64,000 bases of DNA from Phoenix dactylifera (Eukaryota; Streptophyta; Magnoliopsida; Arecales; Arecaceae): assembly GCF_009389715.1 (NCBI RefSeq), contig NC_052404.1, positions 9,866,480 to 9,930,479 on the forward strand, in the 5' to 3' direction. The notes under the pieces were generated by a model. The model had not been told where the DNA came from. It worked only from the letters and a program-made list of their open reading frames with translations, and did not search any database. Both the position numbers and the translations under genes were made by a program. The stretch's first letter is position 1, and each line of letters starts with the position of its first letter. This document shows positions 11,409 through 23,032 of this stretch, piece after piece.

Positions 11409-11735
11409 GCAAATTATTGAGTTGTGAGGTCAACTTTGTTGGTAATGCACACGAGAGAGGTGTTTTCGGTGGAGCTAGCTTTAATATCAGGAGTGCTTGT
11501 GGTGCTTTAGTAGCTGTAGATAGTGTCTAAATTTTTGATATGATTATTCCAATGACAAAACTGCGTGCGGTGTGGGAGGGGTTGATTTAAGCTATAGAGA
11601 CATCGAGAGCATCCCATATTTCTTCAGAGAGAGATTGCTTGACAGTTATTAAATGACTTTCAGATTCATAGTCTACTGATAGCAGATTCCATCTCCTTCT
11701 TTAGATTGTTGGCGATTGATGCACACATTACTTTT
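11409..11735 (+). mobile_element. LINE-type RNase H domain remnant
   Basis: The plus frame reads VNFVGNAHERGVFGGASF, then IRSACGALVAVDSV, FDMIIPMTKLRAVWEGL and SERDCLTVI. This is the pattern of the plant RNase H domain (VNFDG, GGAGFVIR, AELRAAWEGL, EGDS) found at the 3' end of plant LINEs. In-frame stops and lost catalytic acids show that it is dead. No reverse transcriptase segment is visible nearby. Confidence 0.6.
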
Positions 11736-11744
11736 TATTAAGAT

Positions 11745-11748
<4 letters not shown>

Positions 11749-11822
<74 letters not shown>
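11749..11822. repeat. Compound microsatellite (CA)n(TA)n
   Basis: About 28 CA units (11749-11805) run directly into about 8 AT units (to 11822). This is probably highly polymorphic. Confidence 0.95.
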
Positions 11823-12974
11823 GTAGGAAAGCTAATAGTGCAGCTAATTAGATGACGTCTTATGTGGCCAATCACACTGTAACTATATTACGAAATTCTT
11901 CAGCAAATCTTTTCGTTCAATTAAACATTTTGGTTGCTGATTCTCACATTTGTATTTATACTCGAATAGTTTAATTTATCTGATTTACTAAAAGAAAAGC
12001 AAATTTTGATCTGGATTAAAAAAAAAGAAACAAGTGTTGAACGTAATCTACCTTCAATTTTCTCTTCACATCCGGTGACAAAAGTTGTTAAGCTAATTCT
12101 AATCTTAACTAAGAAATGAGTGTCGAAGCAAATCTACCTTAAGTTTTCTCTGCACATCCCATGAGAAAGTTGTCCTTAGTCAAAGAAGGTCTTTTGTTTT
12201 GCATCTGCTACCGATTGATGGGAGACATTCATAGTGTGGTTGATCCAATCTTCTGTATTTTCTACGGGGGTTCTGTAATTTAGTAAAATAAAAAGCCCTA
12301 TCATATCTATCGTTGAATTGTTTTATGGATCCCACACCACTAGCAATTTTCACTGAGGTCTGGGCGCTTTGAAATCAAGAGCAGATTCAAATGTCTTTTG
12401 CATTACTTATGTCCAAGTCTTTTTACTATTTGAGATTTTTCCCTTCCAAAACCTTCAGGATGATTCCAATCTCTAATCCTATCTACTCTGTTTTTAGTTG
12501 TCTCACATCAAGTTCACTTTCTTGACCATCCGTGGGAATTCTTTGACAAGCAGACCGATATCTTAGTATAAATTTCTTGGGCAATTCACCTGGAAACCAT
12601 ATGCACCATGACCCTTTTCTCTGTCGGCGTGTGAGACCATCAAGAGGCATTATTGCATGTAATTTGCTCATGTCTATCTTTGGAGGATAAATGGACAAGA
12701 AGCATACTTAGTTCTTAGTAGTCAACTGCTCCTAAACCTACAATCTCACAATCTAGTCGCAAGCCTAAAATCGTGTCCAGGAAGATGGCACCACATGCTC
12801 AGTGCAAAACGATATGTAGATTCAAAGGTGGCACCATCGCCTTGTGATTCTCTTGCTTTATGCACTTGGTGTCTAACTAATCGGACATAGTCTAACTAAA
12901 CTAACCCTGATAAACCCCACGAATCTATTCTAACTTGAGCCAAGGTGGCGGGCCGTAACTTCCATATAAGTTCT

Positions 12975-13235
12975 TAAAAACTTTCTGTAACAACTTAGAA
13001 CATTATCCAAAATAGCTAGTTGGAAGGTATTATTTGGGTTCCTTGATTCTATATAAGTATCCAAGATCTACCCAGTGAATAATCGATATGGGATATATAA
13101 GGACTTGTGTAGACGTGTGTTTAATCTCATATCGGTTATTAATCAAAGAGATCTTGGGTACCTATATAGCACTAAGGAACCCAAAAAATACCTTTTGGTT
13201 AACCTTTTTGGGCGAGGTTCCGAGTTGTTACAATT
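12975..13235. repeat. Two head-to-head copies of the TRIM-like repeat
   Basis: A minus copy (about 12975-13090) and a plus copy (about 13098-13235) face each other. Shared landmarks are the ATCGGTTATT region, GATCTTGGGTACC, a TATATAG box, AAGGAACCCAAA, and an end at GAGTTGTTACA. The landmarks resemble the LTR of a miniature retrotransposon. Both are short fossils. Confidence 0.6.
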
Positions 13236-14120
13236 CTATTTTCTTTACCCCTAACCCATCCCTCTCTCCGAAAAGAAAATATTCTGTTTTTGATTTGATT
13301 AAAAGAAGAAAGAATTTTCTCAATCCGTTTAACTTGAATCTATCAAAATAAAATTTCAGTTTAACAAACTTATTTCGGAGCACAACGATAGTATTTGGGC
13401 CAAATCATCAGAAGGTACCACATCGTAGATCTAGAAAAGTTATCCATTTTTTTAAAAAAAAATTATCGCAATGAGACATTATATTGCCAAATTATAGTTT
13501 TAGAAAATTTGACTCCTCGGCTTTTTGGTATGGCAAATTTTACTCATGGACCTATTCAACTCTATTTGTAGTAGCAAAATACTCCACATTGAGTTTGGTG
13601 ATTTTCTATATCCATTTCAGTGATAAAAGTCCAACAAACATTAACCAAAATAAATCTTTCTTTCTCTCTACACACACACGCACACACACAACAGGTTTTA
13701 TTTCTTTTTCTAATATATTTTTTGCTTTCCATGGTTGTTTAGTCGGATAAGATTAAGCGGGGCAGTTCCACCAAATATATTTTACAATAGTCTCCATTTG
13801 TGCAATGAGTAACAGGCAAAATTAACCTTTTGCTTTAGCGTTTGCCCTTATTCTCCTCTCCATTTGCAAATCAAATATACAGTCCGAGGAAGTGATTCAT
13901 AACAGCCCCCCATGGCGGTGACAACCATAGCTTAACATGTCGACGTCATCGCCAGCTCTTTCCCTATAGCGTAACAATCTCTTTTCCCCTTTAGCTTTCG
14001 TCCACGCTAAAATATAAATAAAAATTTGTTTGAATTTTTCTAAAAAATTAAGCTGAAAATTTCATAAAATATCTAAATTGAGACAGTGCAATCACTACGA
14101 TCATAATTTACCGGCTGATT

Positions 14121-14273
14121 TAGGCCTACATTTATAAAATATCTAAAAATAGTTCTGAAATAGATCAGCCCAAATTTTATATAAAAAAAATTGCTGAGAT
14201 TTTTTTTTTTTTTCATGGGATTTAGGTCGACTCATTCTAAAGTTATTTTTGAGTATACCATAAATATAGGCTT
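14121..14273. repeat. Foldback/MITE-like element with arms of about 55 bp
   Basis: The left arm starting TAGGCCTACATTTATAAAAT (14121-14175) is closely mirrored by the right arm ending ATAAATATAGGCTTA (14217-14273), around an A/T-rich loop. The arms are imperfect but match along their length. No coding capacity is present. Superfamily is uncertain; TA-flanked ends would suit a Stowaway-like element. Confidence 0.55.
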
Positions 14274-14409
14274 AGCCCATTTTGTAACTCATGATATTAT
14301 TGATTGTACTGCCTAATTGTTCAAATAGGAAATATGAACAGGATGGAAAGAAAAAAGAAAAAAAAGAGGAAACAATTATAAGAAGAAAAAGGGGTGCAGG
14401 TATCATCGG

Positions 14410-16635
14410 TCAGATGAGCCGAGGACCGGAGACGATGCGGGCGTAAAGGAACTCGTTCCAAGTGTCCGGGAGGCCCGGGAGGCACCAGTGGATGCAGTCG
14501 GCGAACTTGGCCGGGTCCGCCTGCTGCTCCGGCGTCAGCAGCTTCCCCTGCCGCAGCGTGTGGACGGAGGTGTGCGCGTCCTTCCGGAGCTCCGACAGCG
14601 CGGTGATGCTCACGAACCACACCGGCACTTTCCTCATCGACCTCGTCACGTTGCTCGCCACCTCGAACAGCCTCCAGTCCGTCCCCAGGTCCAGCGCGTG
14701 CCGCGGGTTTATCACCGGTTTCGTCTCCATTGCGCACTTTATCCCGCTCGGGTTGTCCCACGCCTCACTCCTATAATGAGCATCACATGAGACGTAATAA
14801 TTTATTCCAATCCTACTCGGCCCAAACGAGAGATACAAATGATCTAGACTTTATGGTTAATTGATTATGATAACAAGATAACATGTGATGTCAATAATTG
14901 ATGTAGCGTGGCAAGAGCAACCAAGGGTTGCTTCACGACAAAAATTATGGTATCCAGATCCATAATGATCGAATGGAAGATATTTTTTAGGTTTTTTAGT
15001 CATGTATAAGTATCCAAATTTTTTTGGATAAATAATTGGTATGAAACTAAACACACGCCGGCACAGAATCTAATATGCACCTAAATGGTCAAGTTATAGA
15101 GATGTTTTCGTTACTTGAAATGATTAGGAGACGTGCTCATGAAGAACACCATTGTTCGCTGGGGATCCACATTCTTTTCCACCCACTTAGCCCATGTTTT
15201 GAGGACCCTCCTGTAGGCTTCTGGCCGGTCTACCTCATCATACTCCGTGGCTCCCTCATCGAATGATCCTCTCCTGTTTACTCCAAAGCAGAATGCCGTT
15301 GACAAAACATCCACCGTCAGAACATGAAAGCATACCAAATTTCTTAGACAAATACTCACAGGACTTTCATGTTACGGGTGTTCATCCACCAGATGTAGGT
15401 ATTAAAGATGAGGTAGTCTACTTTCTTCCAATTTTTCCCATGCTTCTTGATTGATTCTGGCATGATGATCCGGTTCTGAATGCTGTGAAAGTTCGGATCG
15501 TCCGAGTTCGATTCCACCAGGAACGGTGCCCAGTAGAACTCCACCGTAGCATCGTACTCCTTCGCATTCCAAACAATTTCAATCAAATCGCTGCAGATAA
15601 CTTTCCATATCAATGAATCAAAAATAAATAAGTCACCTCGGCCCGGAAGACATTGAGCGAGCCGTTCTTAACGAGTGTCTTCTTGCCTGGAGGAACCGCA
15701 GACTGGACCAGGCACACCATGGACTCCCACTGGTTCCGGTTCAACGAGTCCCCTACAAACATCAGCCTCTTCCCTCTCAGCCTCTCCAAGAGTATCCTCG
15801 CATCAAACCTTATATTTTAAAGGAGAATTAAAAAAAACAAAAATCACATAAACTCGAGTTGAAATTCTCGATTCACATAACAAATTCCAACTCATAACCG
15901 TGTCCTTGAATCGAACCAAATCAAAACAATGATGTTAATTACTAAAACACGCTCATATACTCACCGAGGCAGGTTGCAATCGCGAGGCTGCCACCTCCAC
16001 TTCTGGTAGGAATCGTCCTTCCTGCCATTCCCCATGCACGTAACCTGCTCCGTGAGGAACTCGCAGTCCTGCTCCTCGTAAATTGGGCGCGTGATGTTGT
16101 CGTACACCCACTCGCCGGCGAAGAGGTCGCACCCCTCCGGCACGCCGACCACCGTCCTATCCAGCACCGCTCCCCGATCCTCCTCAAACTCCGCCTCGGC
16201 CAAGCTCTCCTCTTTTCTGACCTTCCTCCCCTTAGGCCCGGACTCGGCTGCTCGCTCCTCGCGGGCCTCCTCCTCGAGCAACGGTAGCTGAACCCTGGGA
16301 CCGTCCTCATCCGCGAAAACCGCCTTGATGGGACTCTCCTCTTGCTCTTCTTGCTGCGCCTCCGCCTCTGTTATTGCGCTCTTATTGCTCTTGGTCTTTC
16401 GAACTTGGTGGTGGTTCTTGACCTGGAAGTCTTCTTGGATGGAGGAGGGGTCTTGGTATTGGTGAGTGACCTCCTGGGATTTGGCTCCAGTGCTGGAGGA
16501 GGAGGGGAACTCGGCAACGGACTTGATGTCTTCGTTGTACATGAACAAGACCAAGAGGACGACCGAGAAGACAACGACAAAGATCGAGAGGTTGCCGTTC
16601 TTCCGGCCATTGAATAATGCCGCGTGCTTCAGCAT
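14410..16635 (-). CDS. TBL: TBL-family (DUF231/PC-esterase) xylan O-acetyltransferase-type protein, five exons
   Basis: TBL proteins of this clade are Golgi type II membrane enzymes that add acetyl groups to xylan. Exons on the minus strand are 15965-16635, 15637-15808, 15360-15559, 15115-15273 and 14410-14770, all with GT-AG borders and matching phases, giving 520 aa. A short cytosolic start ([14 protein letters not shown]) is followed by a membrane anchor ([19 protein letters not shown]) and a long acidic stem of about 150 residues. The TBL domain then starts at [12 protein letters not shown]. The catalytic GDS motif ([13 protein letters not shown]) has its serine at about residue 245, and the DCIHWCLPG motif places Asp and His at about 492 and 495. 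The frame opens five codons upstream at GTG, but an in-frame stop lies just beyond, so ATG 16635 is the start. It probably belongs to the TBL28-36 group; the exact member is not certain. Intron 4 carries a TRIM-like repeat. Confidence 0.9.
14960..15062 (-). repeat. TRIM-like repeat inside intron 4 of the TBL gene
   Basis: On the minus strand the order GTGTGTTTAGTTTCATACC, ATTATT, TTGGATACTTATACATGACT and AAAAAACCTAAAAAATATC matches the other dispersed copies. It lies in the 14771-15114 intron and does not touch the splice sites. Confidence 0.55.
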
Positions 16636-17512
16636 GAACGGCTCCGGCACGAAAGGCGATTATGACTTCCGGCGAGCAAAAAGCATCGGAGAGCACCAAA
16701 GAGCGGGGGAGGAGATGGAGGAGTGGATATAGAGAAAGGGGTTTGGTGGGATGAGGCTGTAAACATAAATCTTTGAATTATCTTAATCTGAATAGTGAAA
16801 ATCTTTTCTCCCTCTTGACCTATAACCATCCAGTAACCAACCACGATTGGTCATGTGAGTCAAAATCTAGTAATTTGGATATCAATAAAGGGGTTTGGTG
16901 GGATGAGGCTTCCTCAAGGGAGGGGCTCGTCTAGTAATTTGGATGGTGAAGGATGATGCATTCCTTTTCTTTATTCAGTCCCCACTAAAGGCTAAACGAA
17001 AGAACACTCTTTTAAGAATCCAGCTGATGAAGAAGGCGATGGGAGGTGAAGGAGTAACATGCAAGCTTACGAAATGGGAGTTCTCTTTATTCGGTGGGTG
17101 CCTTTGGTACAAGAAGCTGCTATCAGTATGATTGCATTTGCCGGATGCGAAGCAAGTGCGGTGGGTGGACTCTTGCGGCGTTTAGCAAGCAATGCAATTG
17201 GGCTCTGATTCATTTGGGATATAAAATAGAGAAAAATAATACACAAAAAGTCGCGCATGATGCTACTTCTACGGAACTGGTCCCCTCGGCAGGAGCATTC
17301 TCGCTTTCATTGGACGCTAGTTCTTCGTGTATGGTTCTGCGGTCAACGGCAATGGCCGGACAGTCACCTCTCATTTTTAGGACTTTTTTTGGTTTTCATC
17401 TAAATATATTTTTTTTTAAAAAATAATTCTAATGACATGATGCCTGTAAAAAATAACTTTGACATATTTAATTGATTATAAAAAATAATATATTTCAAAT
17501 TAGCTTATATTT

Positions 17513-17735
17513 AGTTAAGTATCTGTTTTTCTAAAAAAATTGTATAAAATATCTATTATATCATAATAACCAAAATTTTATTCATAAATTTTTATGGCTT
17601 AAAAATATTTTTTAAAAAAAATTAATTTCTAACGGGTGTGAAAGTAGTTTTTCCATATTACTTAGGAATTCTTTTTTTTTTATAAAACATGAGAATTTTA
17701 TTCTCGTGGAAATGTTACTTTTCTATTTTTTTAAA
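17513..17735 (+). repeat. AT-rich dispersed repeat, copy 1
   Basis: This shares a long ordered set of segments with 36386-36585, including TATAAAATATCTATTATAT, a TTATGGCTTAAAAATATTTTT-like stretch, GAAAGTAG, a TTCTCATAT-like segment and a closing ATTTTATTTTC-type segment before a GTTACT/ATTACT end. No coding capacity is seen. Confidence 0.55.
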
Positions 17736-17978
17736 AAAATTTTAGACGCACTTCCATAAAGTACAAATATAAAAATTAACATTTTTATCTAAAAATTAAA
17801 AAAAAACATATTTATACATATAGATTCTAGGATTGGAATGTTACAAGCATCTCACTATTTTATTTCTACACATATTCCTATTAGAATTTTGGGTTTATTC
17901 AAACTTATGGCTATGTAATTGTGAAGATAGTTTGCATTAATGAGATTTAAAATTTGAAAGTATTGAGTCTTCCTCCTC

Positions 17979-17981
<3 letters not shown>

Positions 17982-18021
<40 letters not shown>
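17982..18021. repeat. (CT)n microsatellite
   Basis: About 20 CT units follow a short TCC repeat. Confidence 0.95.
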
Positions 18022-18022
<1 letters not shown>

Positions 18023-18716
18023 TCCTACTTCTCTGTTCTTCTATCTTGCATCATGGACTCATCAAGATTGTTGTTGTCCCTGACGGATCCATGAGCTTAG
18101 GTTTGGATCCTATGCAGGTCCCAACTTCTATTGGGTACCTGATGACCGGATATGATCAACTACTGGTTCGGATTTGAGATTATTGAGTAATTGATTTTGT
18201 TCTAACATTAATTCCTTTGAGATTATTGAATAACCGATAGAGTTGATGGTATACGCTTGTATTAGGTATAATATGAATATAGAAAGAAGGAGACCGAGTC
18301 TGTAAAATTATCAAACTTGAAAACCTATAAGACCGACATGATGATGTTTCCACTTCTAATTGCAGTATAATCAGCACACTAACTATGGGAGTTATATTAT
18401 ACAGTCAGTATCAATTCATTTGCCCGTCAAATCTGAAACAATCCATTTAGTAGATTATTCTCACTTGGAGGACGGACCACATGTAATACCCATCAAAAAA
18501 GTGTTCAGATGTATCACAGTTAATACTCTTATATTTTTAAATTTCTTTCACTAAATCTAATGGTTCGGGTTGGAGGATGACATCCAAGGAGATCATATGG
18601 TCTTTGATGGTCCTGCATAATATCGGACAAGCCCACTCCCTTTCAGATAAAGTTGATCTGCACCAAACATGTACTGCAAGCTGTACCCACACCTTTTTAG
18701 GTAATCAAGCAGATAG

Positions 18717-18786
18717 ACAGCCATCAAACAAAATAGTTCACAAACACATACCTTATCATACATAAGATATATTATTTGATGGCTGT
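18717..18786. repeat. Perfect 12-bp inverted repeat with 46-nt loop
   Basis: ACAGCCATCAAA at 18717-18728 is mirrored by TTTGATGGCTGT at 18775-18786. A further CAGCCATCAAG lies at about 18801. Confidence 0.7.
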
Positions 18787-20341
18787 TCATTTTCTCATAG
18801 CAGCCATCAAGAACTGCACAACACTCTATGATGCAGCCTGCGCACCACAGAGGATTCTGGTTGATTCAGAAGCGCATCCTCAAACAACATGCTCGTGGGA
18901 GCCTTCAACTAATCTCACCAAGGTTTGAGGAGGGACTATGGATGAACAGTAATGATTAATAAATTCCAGTATAAAAACTACTCTGTAGCTTTATATTTGA
19001 ACAAAGTCAAAACAAGGCAACCCTCTAATTTTCATATACTCATCATATGCTTATTATGTGAGGAATTACAAGGCGTTCTGCTTTTAGGAATGGCTGGAGG
19101 GAAGTCACTCCCTTTTCAAGTGAGAGCGAACGCCAACTGAAGTGAGAGGATCCGTCCTCTCCTACCAGTTGTTTGCAACCTTCGAGGAATGTCAGGACCC
19201 AATGAGCGTGTTCGCGTTCATTGAAGTATCACTTTCACGATGAGACGCATCTCACTCGGTTGGCGAGGCTGCAACTAATGAGAGTCGTAACTGAGGTGTA
19301 AAACTAAACAAATTTTGATGGGAATATACTTGTTAATTAACTGTGGTATAATATTAATGCATGGTGATCAATGCATTGGATGGAACAAACTCTTCAGTCC
19401 CTTCCTGCTGCTTGGCAGTGCTCCCAAATGTTAAGACCATGAATCCTAGCTCTTTATCAAGGTTGTATATATTTCCATCGCAGATCTCAAAGTGCTCCAA
19501 ACTCTATCGTTCGTCCGCCTGCACAGGCCTCGAAGCGACCCATGGATGATCCAACTGTTGTTCCAAAATTTGCTGCATCGTATTGGTGTTGTATACAAGC
19601 TTAGAAACCCAATTTGAACTATTTGATGCATGATCATATCCAATAGAGAATGTTAGTTCCTGATATTTTTCTGTTTTGAAGAACGATATTTCACAGAACT
19701 AGCCTGAAGTATACAATGGTAATGACATAGTTTTGAAGTGTTAGAACTATGTAATCTCCTAGAGAATGAATTCCAAATTAGCCTTGCCAAGACTCTGTAG
19801 TTAGGCAAGAAACCAATCCAGACACCACTTACAAGCATCCAACGCCTTCATATCTTGCTGTTTGCATACTTTTTTTCTAGTTGTCAATAACTCGAACTTT
19901 CGAACCTCTTCCACCTAACACTAACTGGCCACAGCTCAGACTGGCTTTCCTATGTGGTCACTCAAGTACACTACTTTTCCAGAACTTTTCTCATGTTCCC
20001 TTGCTGCATCAGTCTTGAACCAACCACGCTTTGGCATCTTCCGTCCAAAGAATTGCCGTAGATTTAATCTGTCTGAATCCTTCTTTCTACAGTGGAGAAC
20101 ATGTTAAATTGAAAGATTGTTTTCTACGCTAATCCTTTTCCTACTTCCCACTATTACACGTAATATTATTTTCTTTTCATTCTTACCTTTCCATACTAAC
20201 TATAACCAATAAACTATGATTGCTTTCTGTTCCAGCAACAGCATAACTTTCGCTTGTTTACTACTGAATAACAACTCAAAGCAATCTTGCTAGTCACAAT
20301 AGGAAAGAATCAGTGGTTGTTTGTGGCAACCAATGTGCTAG

Positions 20342-20449
20342 AATACTTGCTAAGAGTGACCTACATCCACCTGTTTAAATACTTGCTAAGAGGGACCTAT
20401 ATCCACCTGCTTAAATACTTTTAAGAGAGACCTATATCCACCTGTTTTA
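20342..20449 (+). repeat. 36-bp minisatellite, three copies
   Basis: Units at 20342, 20378 and 20414 each run from AATACTT through AAGAG(A/G/T)GACCTA to ATCCACCTG and TTTA. Each is exactly 36 bp, with a few substitutions between units. Confidence 0.85.
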
Positions 20450-21212
20450 AGTCATGAGATAGCTTTAACATTTTGTTTCGGGACCATGGCATGAAAGATA
20501 AGCCCGAGATTTACCATGACACATCTTGTGCCTTGATGAACTATATAACCTAGACCAAGATTTTGAGAACCAAATCTAGGTTACAAACTGAAGTAATTCT
20601 GTTTGATAGTTAGTGGCATACTTTCTCTCAAAAAGAAAAAGAGAGAGAGATTAAGTTATCAAGCGTAGCGAGTCGCGTAGCAGTGATATTTAGATCATGT
20701 TTTCAGTCAAAAAAAAAGAGAGGAATTTGGGTGAATCATTTGGATTTGGCATTGCATATCCTTGCTGACATATGTCCAAGAAAGGGATTTTGGCTCATGA
20801 CCAACCTGTACTTATATGGGAACTTAGCACCTGGTCTTTTGCTTGACTGCTATTAGACACCTGGTCTTTGCACAGTTAATTATTTTACATTAGTCCTTAA
20901 TACACAGTCAGGCTCATTTTATGCAAGGATCAGAGACTTAATATTAAATGGCTACTGAAATAATAGCTCAAGAATAAAATGCCATCTGTGGAAACTAAAT
21001 GTAAATTTTGAGTCGAACCAGGATGCAGACTCCAACTTCCACTGTTTAAAATGCAGGTGTCAGATAAAGTCTGAAGATCGATCAGTCGAGTCTATCAGAT
21101 CAAGAATTAAAAGGCTTAGATGTCGATAGAAGGCTCCATAATCTTTTTCCTTCAATTTTCCTAAGAAACATGGAAGTTCTGCAGTTTTGATCATATCCCC
21201 CTTTTCTTGCAG

Positions 21213-22876
21213 GGTTCAGCAGATTTGCTGGCTGCAAAGGAGGTTGCTGATTATTTGGGAACTGTCCACCATGAGTACTTCACTGTTCAGGTACTGGAAA
21301 GCAGTAGGCCTCCTCATGTGCCTTCTCTGTAAAGGTGAACTCTGAAAATTACAAGAATTCTGGGTTTCATATTAACTGATAGGATGGCATCGATTTATCG
21401 AGGATGAAATCTATCACATCGACATGAATGATGCCAATACAACCATGGTAGTATGCTCATGTTTCTTATGGCTCGGAAGATCAAGTCACTAGAAGTGACG
21501 TTGGTGATCTCTGGCAAAGGCTTAGATGAGCTTTTTGGAGGCTATTTATATTTCCATAAGGCACCTAACAAGTGTGGTTTTAATGATGATTTCACTTGTA
21601 TCATGTCATCTACAGATAAAACCTCTTCACCTGTATGATTGCTTAAGAGCTAGTAAAGCTACATCTGCATGGGGAGTGGAAGCTCGTGTGCCTTTCTTGG
21701 ATAAGGAATTCATTAGTGTTGCAATGAGCACTGATCCTGAATATAAAATGGAAAGTTCAATAAACCACTTAGTCTTATTTTTTTCCTTTAGGCAAAATTC
21801 TTACAGTGATTTCCAAGGTGGTAAACACTCTGCATTTATGAGCAGATCAAACCTGATGTGGGGCGAATAGAGAAGTGGCTATTGAGGAAAGCCTTTGATG
21901 ATGATGAAAACGCCTATCCGCCAAAGGCCTGAGAACGTTTCATTGTAGCGTCCATGCTAACTTTTCTTTATGAGATATAACTTTTCATATTTAAACAGAA
22001 ACGTTTAAGAAATATCCTATCAGAACTAGATAACTAATTAAAACATGTTGTCTCTAAAGGAAAAACAGGTAATAATATTAAAAAATTTGATGATCTTGCA
22101 CAGCAAAGAAACTCAGAATTGCATCTCTTGACTCTGCAGCATATTCTCTGTAGGCAGAAGGAGCAGTTTAGTGCTGGTGTTAGCTGCAGTTGGATTGATG
22201 GACTGAAGACTTATGCAGCAAAACATGTAATTTGTCTAGTAATCTTTTTATCTATCATTTTTCTATTATCTCTGTTTTCTGTCTCTAGCTTTGTTATCAC
22301 CAAGATACTTCTATCTTCATCACAGGTCAAGGACTGAAAAAAAAATGATGGTGTTAGCTCTATTATCTTCTCTGTTTTTTGATTTTGTTGGCCACATTCA
22401 CATCCGTCGTCGCATGTGAGCCGCCGATGTGCCAAAAAAGAAAAAAAGACTGAATGATGCAGCACATATACCCACAAAATACACCCACCATAAAAAAGGC
22501 CTACTACTAGAGAATGATCTTTGAAAGTTTTTTCCCCGCAGGTGGTTAACCTTAAGGCCATCTTCTACTTCCATCAGACATTCCTAAAAGAGCATGACAA
22601 GATTTTGTTATAATTTTGATGCTGCAGAATTCTGTGAGATTGACGGTCCCTGGGGGTCCAAGTGTGGCTTGCAGCGCCGCCAAGGCTATCGAGTGGGATG
22701 CTTAGTTGTCAAACAATCTTGATCCCTTACGAAGAGCTGCAATTGGTGTTCATGTTTCAGCCTATGATCTCCTTCTACCTACTTCTCTTGCCACTAGGAA
22801 GTCCCCTGCCAAGATGGTCTGCTTGAAGCCAAGAATGGTCGAAGCGGCAACTGCAGGACTCATCATCAGTACCTAA
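21213..22876 (+). pseudogene. ASN: Asparagine synthetase (glutamine-hydrolysing) C-terminal pseudogene
   Basis: The fragments follow the order of the C-terminal synthetase domain of plant asparagine synthetase. GSADLLAAKEVADYLGTVHH is at 21213-21290. A damaged exon from 21383 includes [20 protein letters not shown] and [34 protein letters not shown] and [13 protein letters not shown] are at 21616-21750. [20 protein letters not shown] is at 21843-21930. HILCRQKEQFSAG is at 22140-22227. IYPQNTPTIKKAYY, then a stop, then RMIFESFFP is near 22451-22540. SVRLTVPGGPSVACSAAKAI and a tail to TAA are at 22626-22876. Intron remnants with AG acceptors persist, so it arose by DNA duplication, not retrotransposition. 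Frameshifts and stops interrupt it, the conserved GEGSDE motif reads GKGLDE, and the glutaminase domain (MCGIL start) and SGGLDS loop are absent. It lies between the two TBL genes on the opposite strand. Confidence 0.88.
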
Positions 22877-23032
22877 TTTTCTTTAGAAGATATCTATGGT
22901 GGTTGATTTTTAGGTGTAGCTTAATCTATTGTCTTAGTTGTTTCATATGATATTGATTAGCCGATGTAATCATGTCATTAAATCATTATGGTACTGGGAT
23001 GGATAGAAACCTATGAAATTTGTATCGAATCG

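Larger units (their letters stand above)
11823..14409. other. Intergenic region with repeats between AMPD exon and TBL gene
   Basis: No AMPD exon or other gene is recognisable. The region holds two head-to-head copies of the dispersed TRIM-like repeat (12975-13235), a small CA-rich tract near 13671-13690 and a foldback element (14121-14273). Confidence 0.6.
16636..21212. other. Intergenic region upstream of the TBL gene and ASN pseudogene
   Basis: No gene is supportable. The region contains a 24-bp direct repeat (AAAGGGGTTTGGTGGGATGA plus GGCT at about 16736 and 16888), an AT-rich dispersed repeat (17513-17735), a CT microsatellite (17982-18021), a 12-bp inverted repeat (18717-18786) and a three-copy 36-bp minisatellite (20342-20449). 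No N-terminal asparagine synthetase exon is recognisable here. Confidence 0.6.

Noticed and set aside
16382-16844. Overlapping frames on both strands near the TBL start
   Set aside because: They are out-of-frame shadows of exon 1; only one frame gives anchor, stem and TBL domain.
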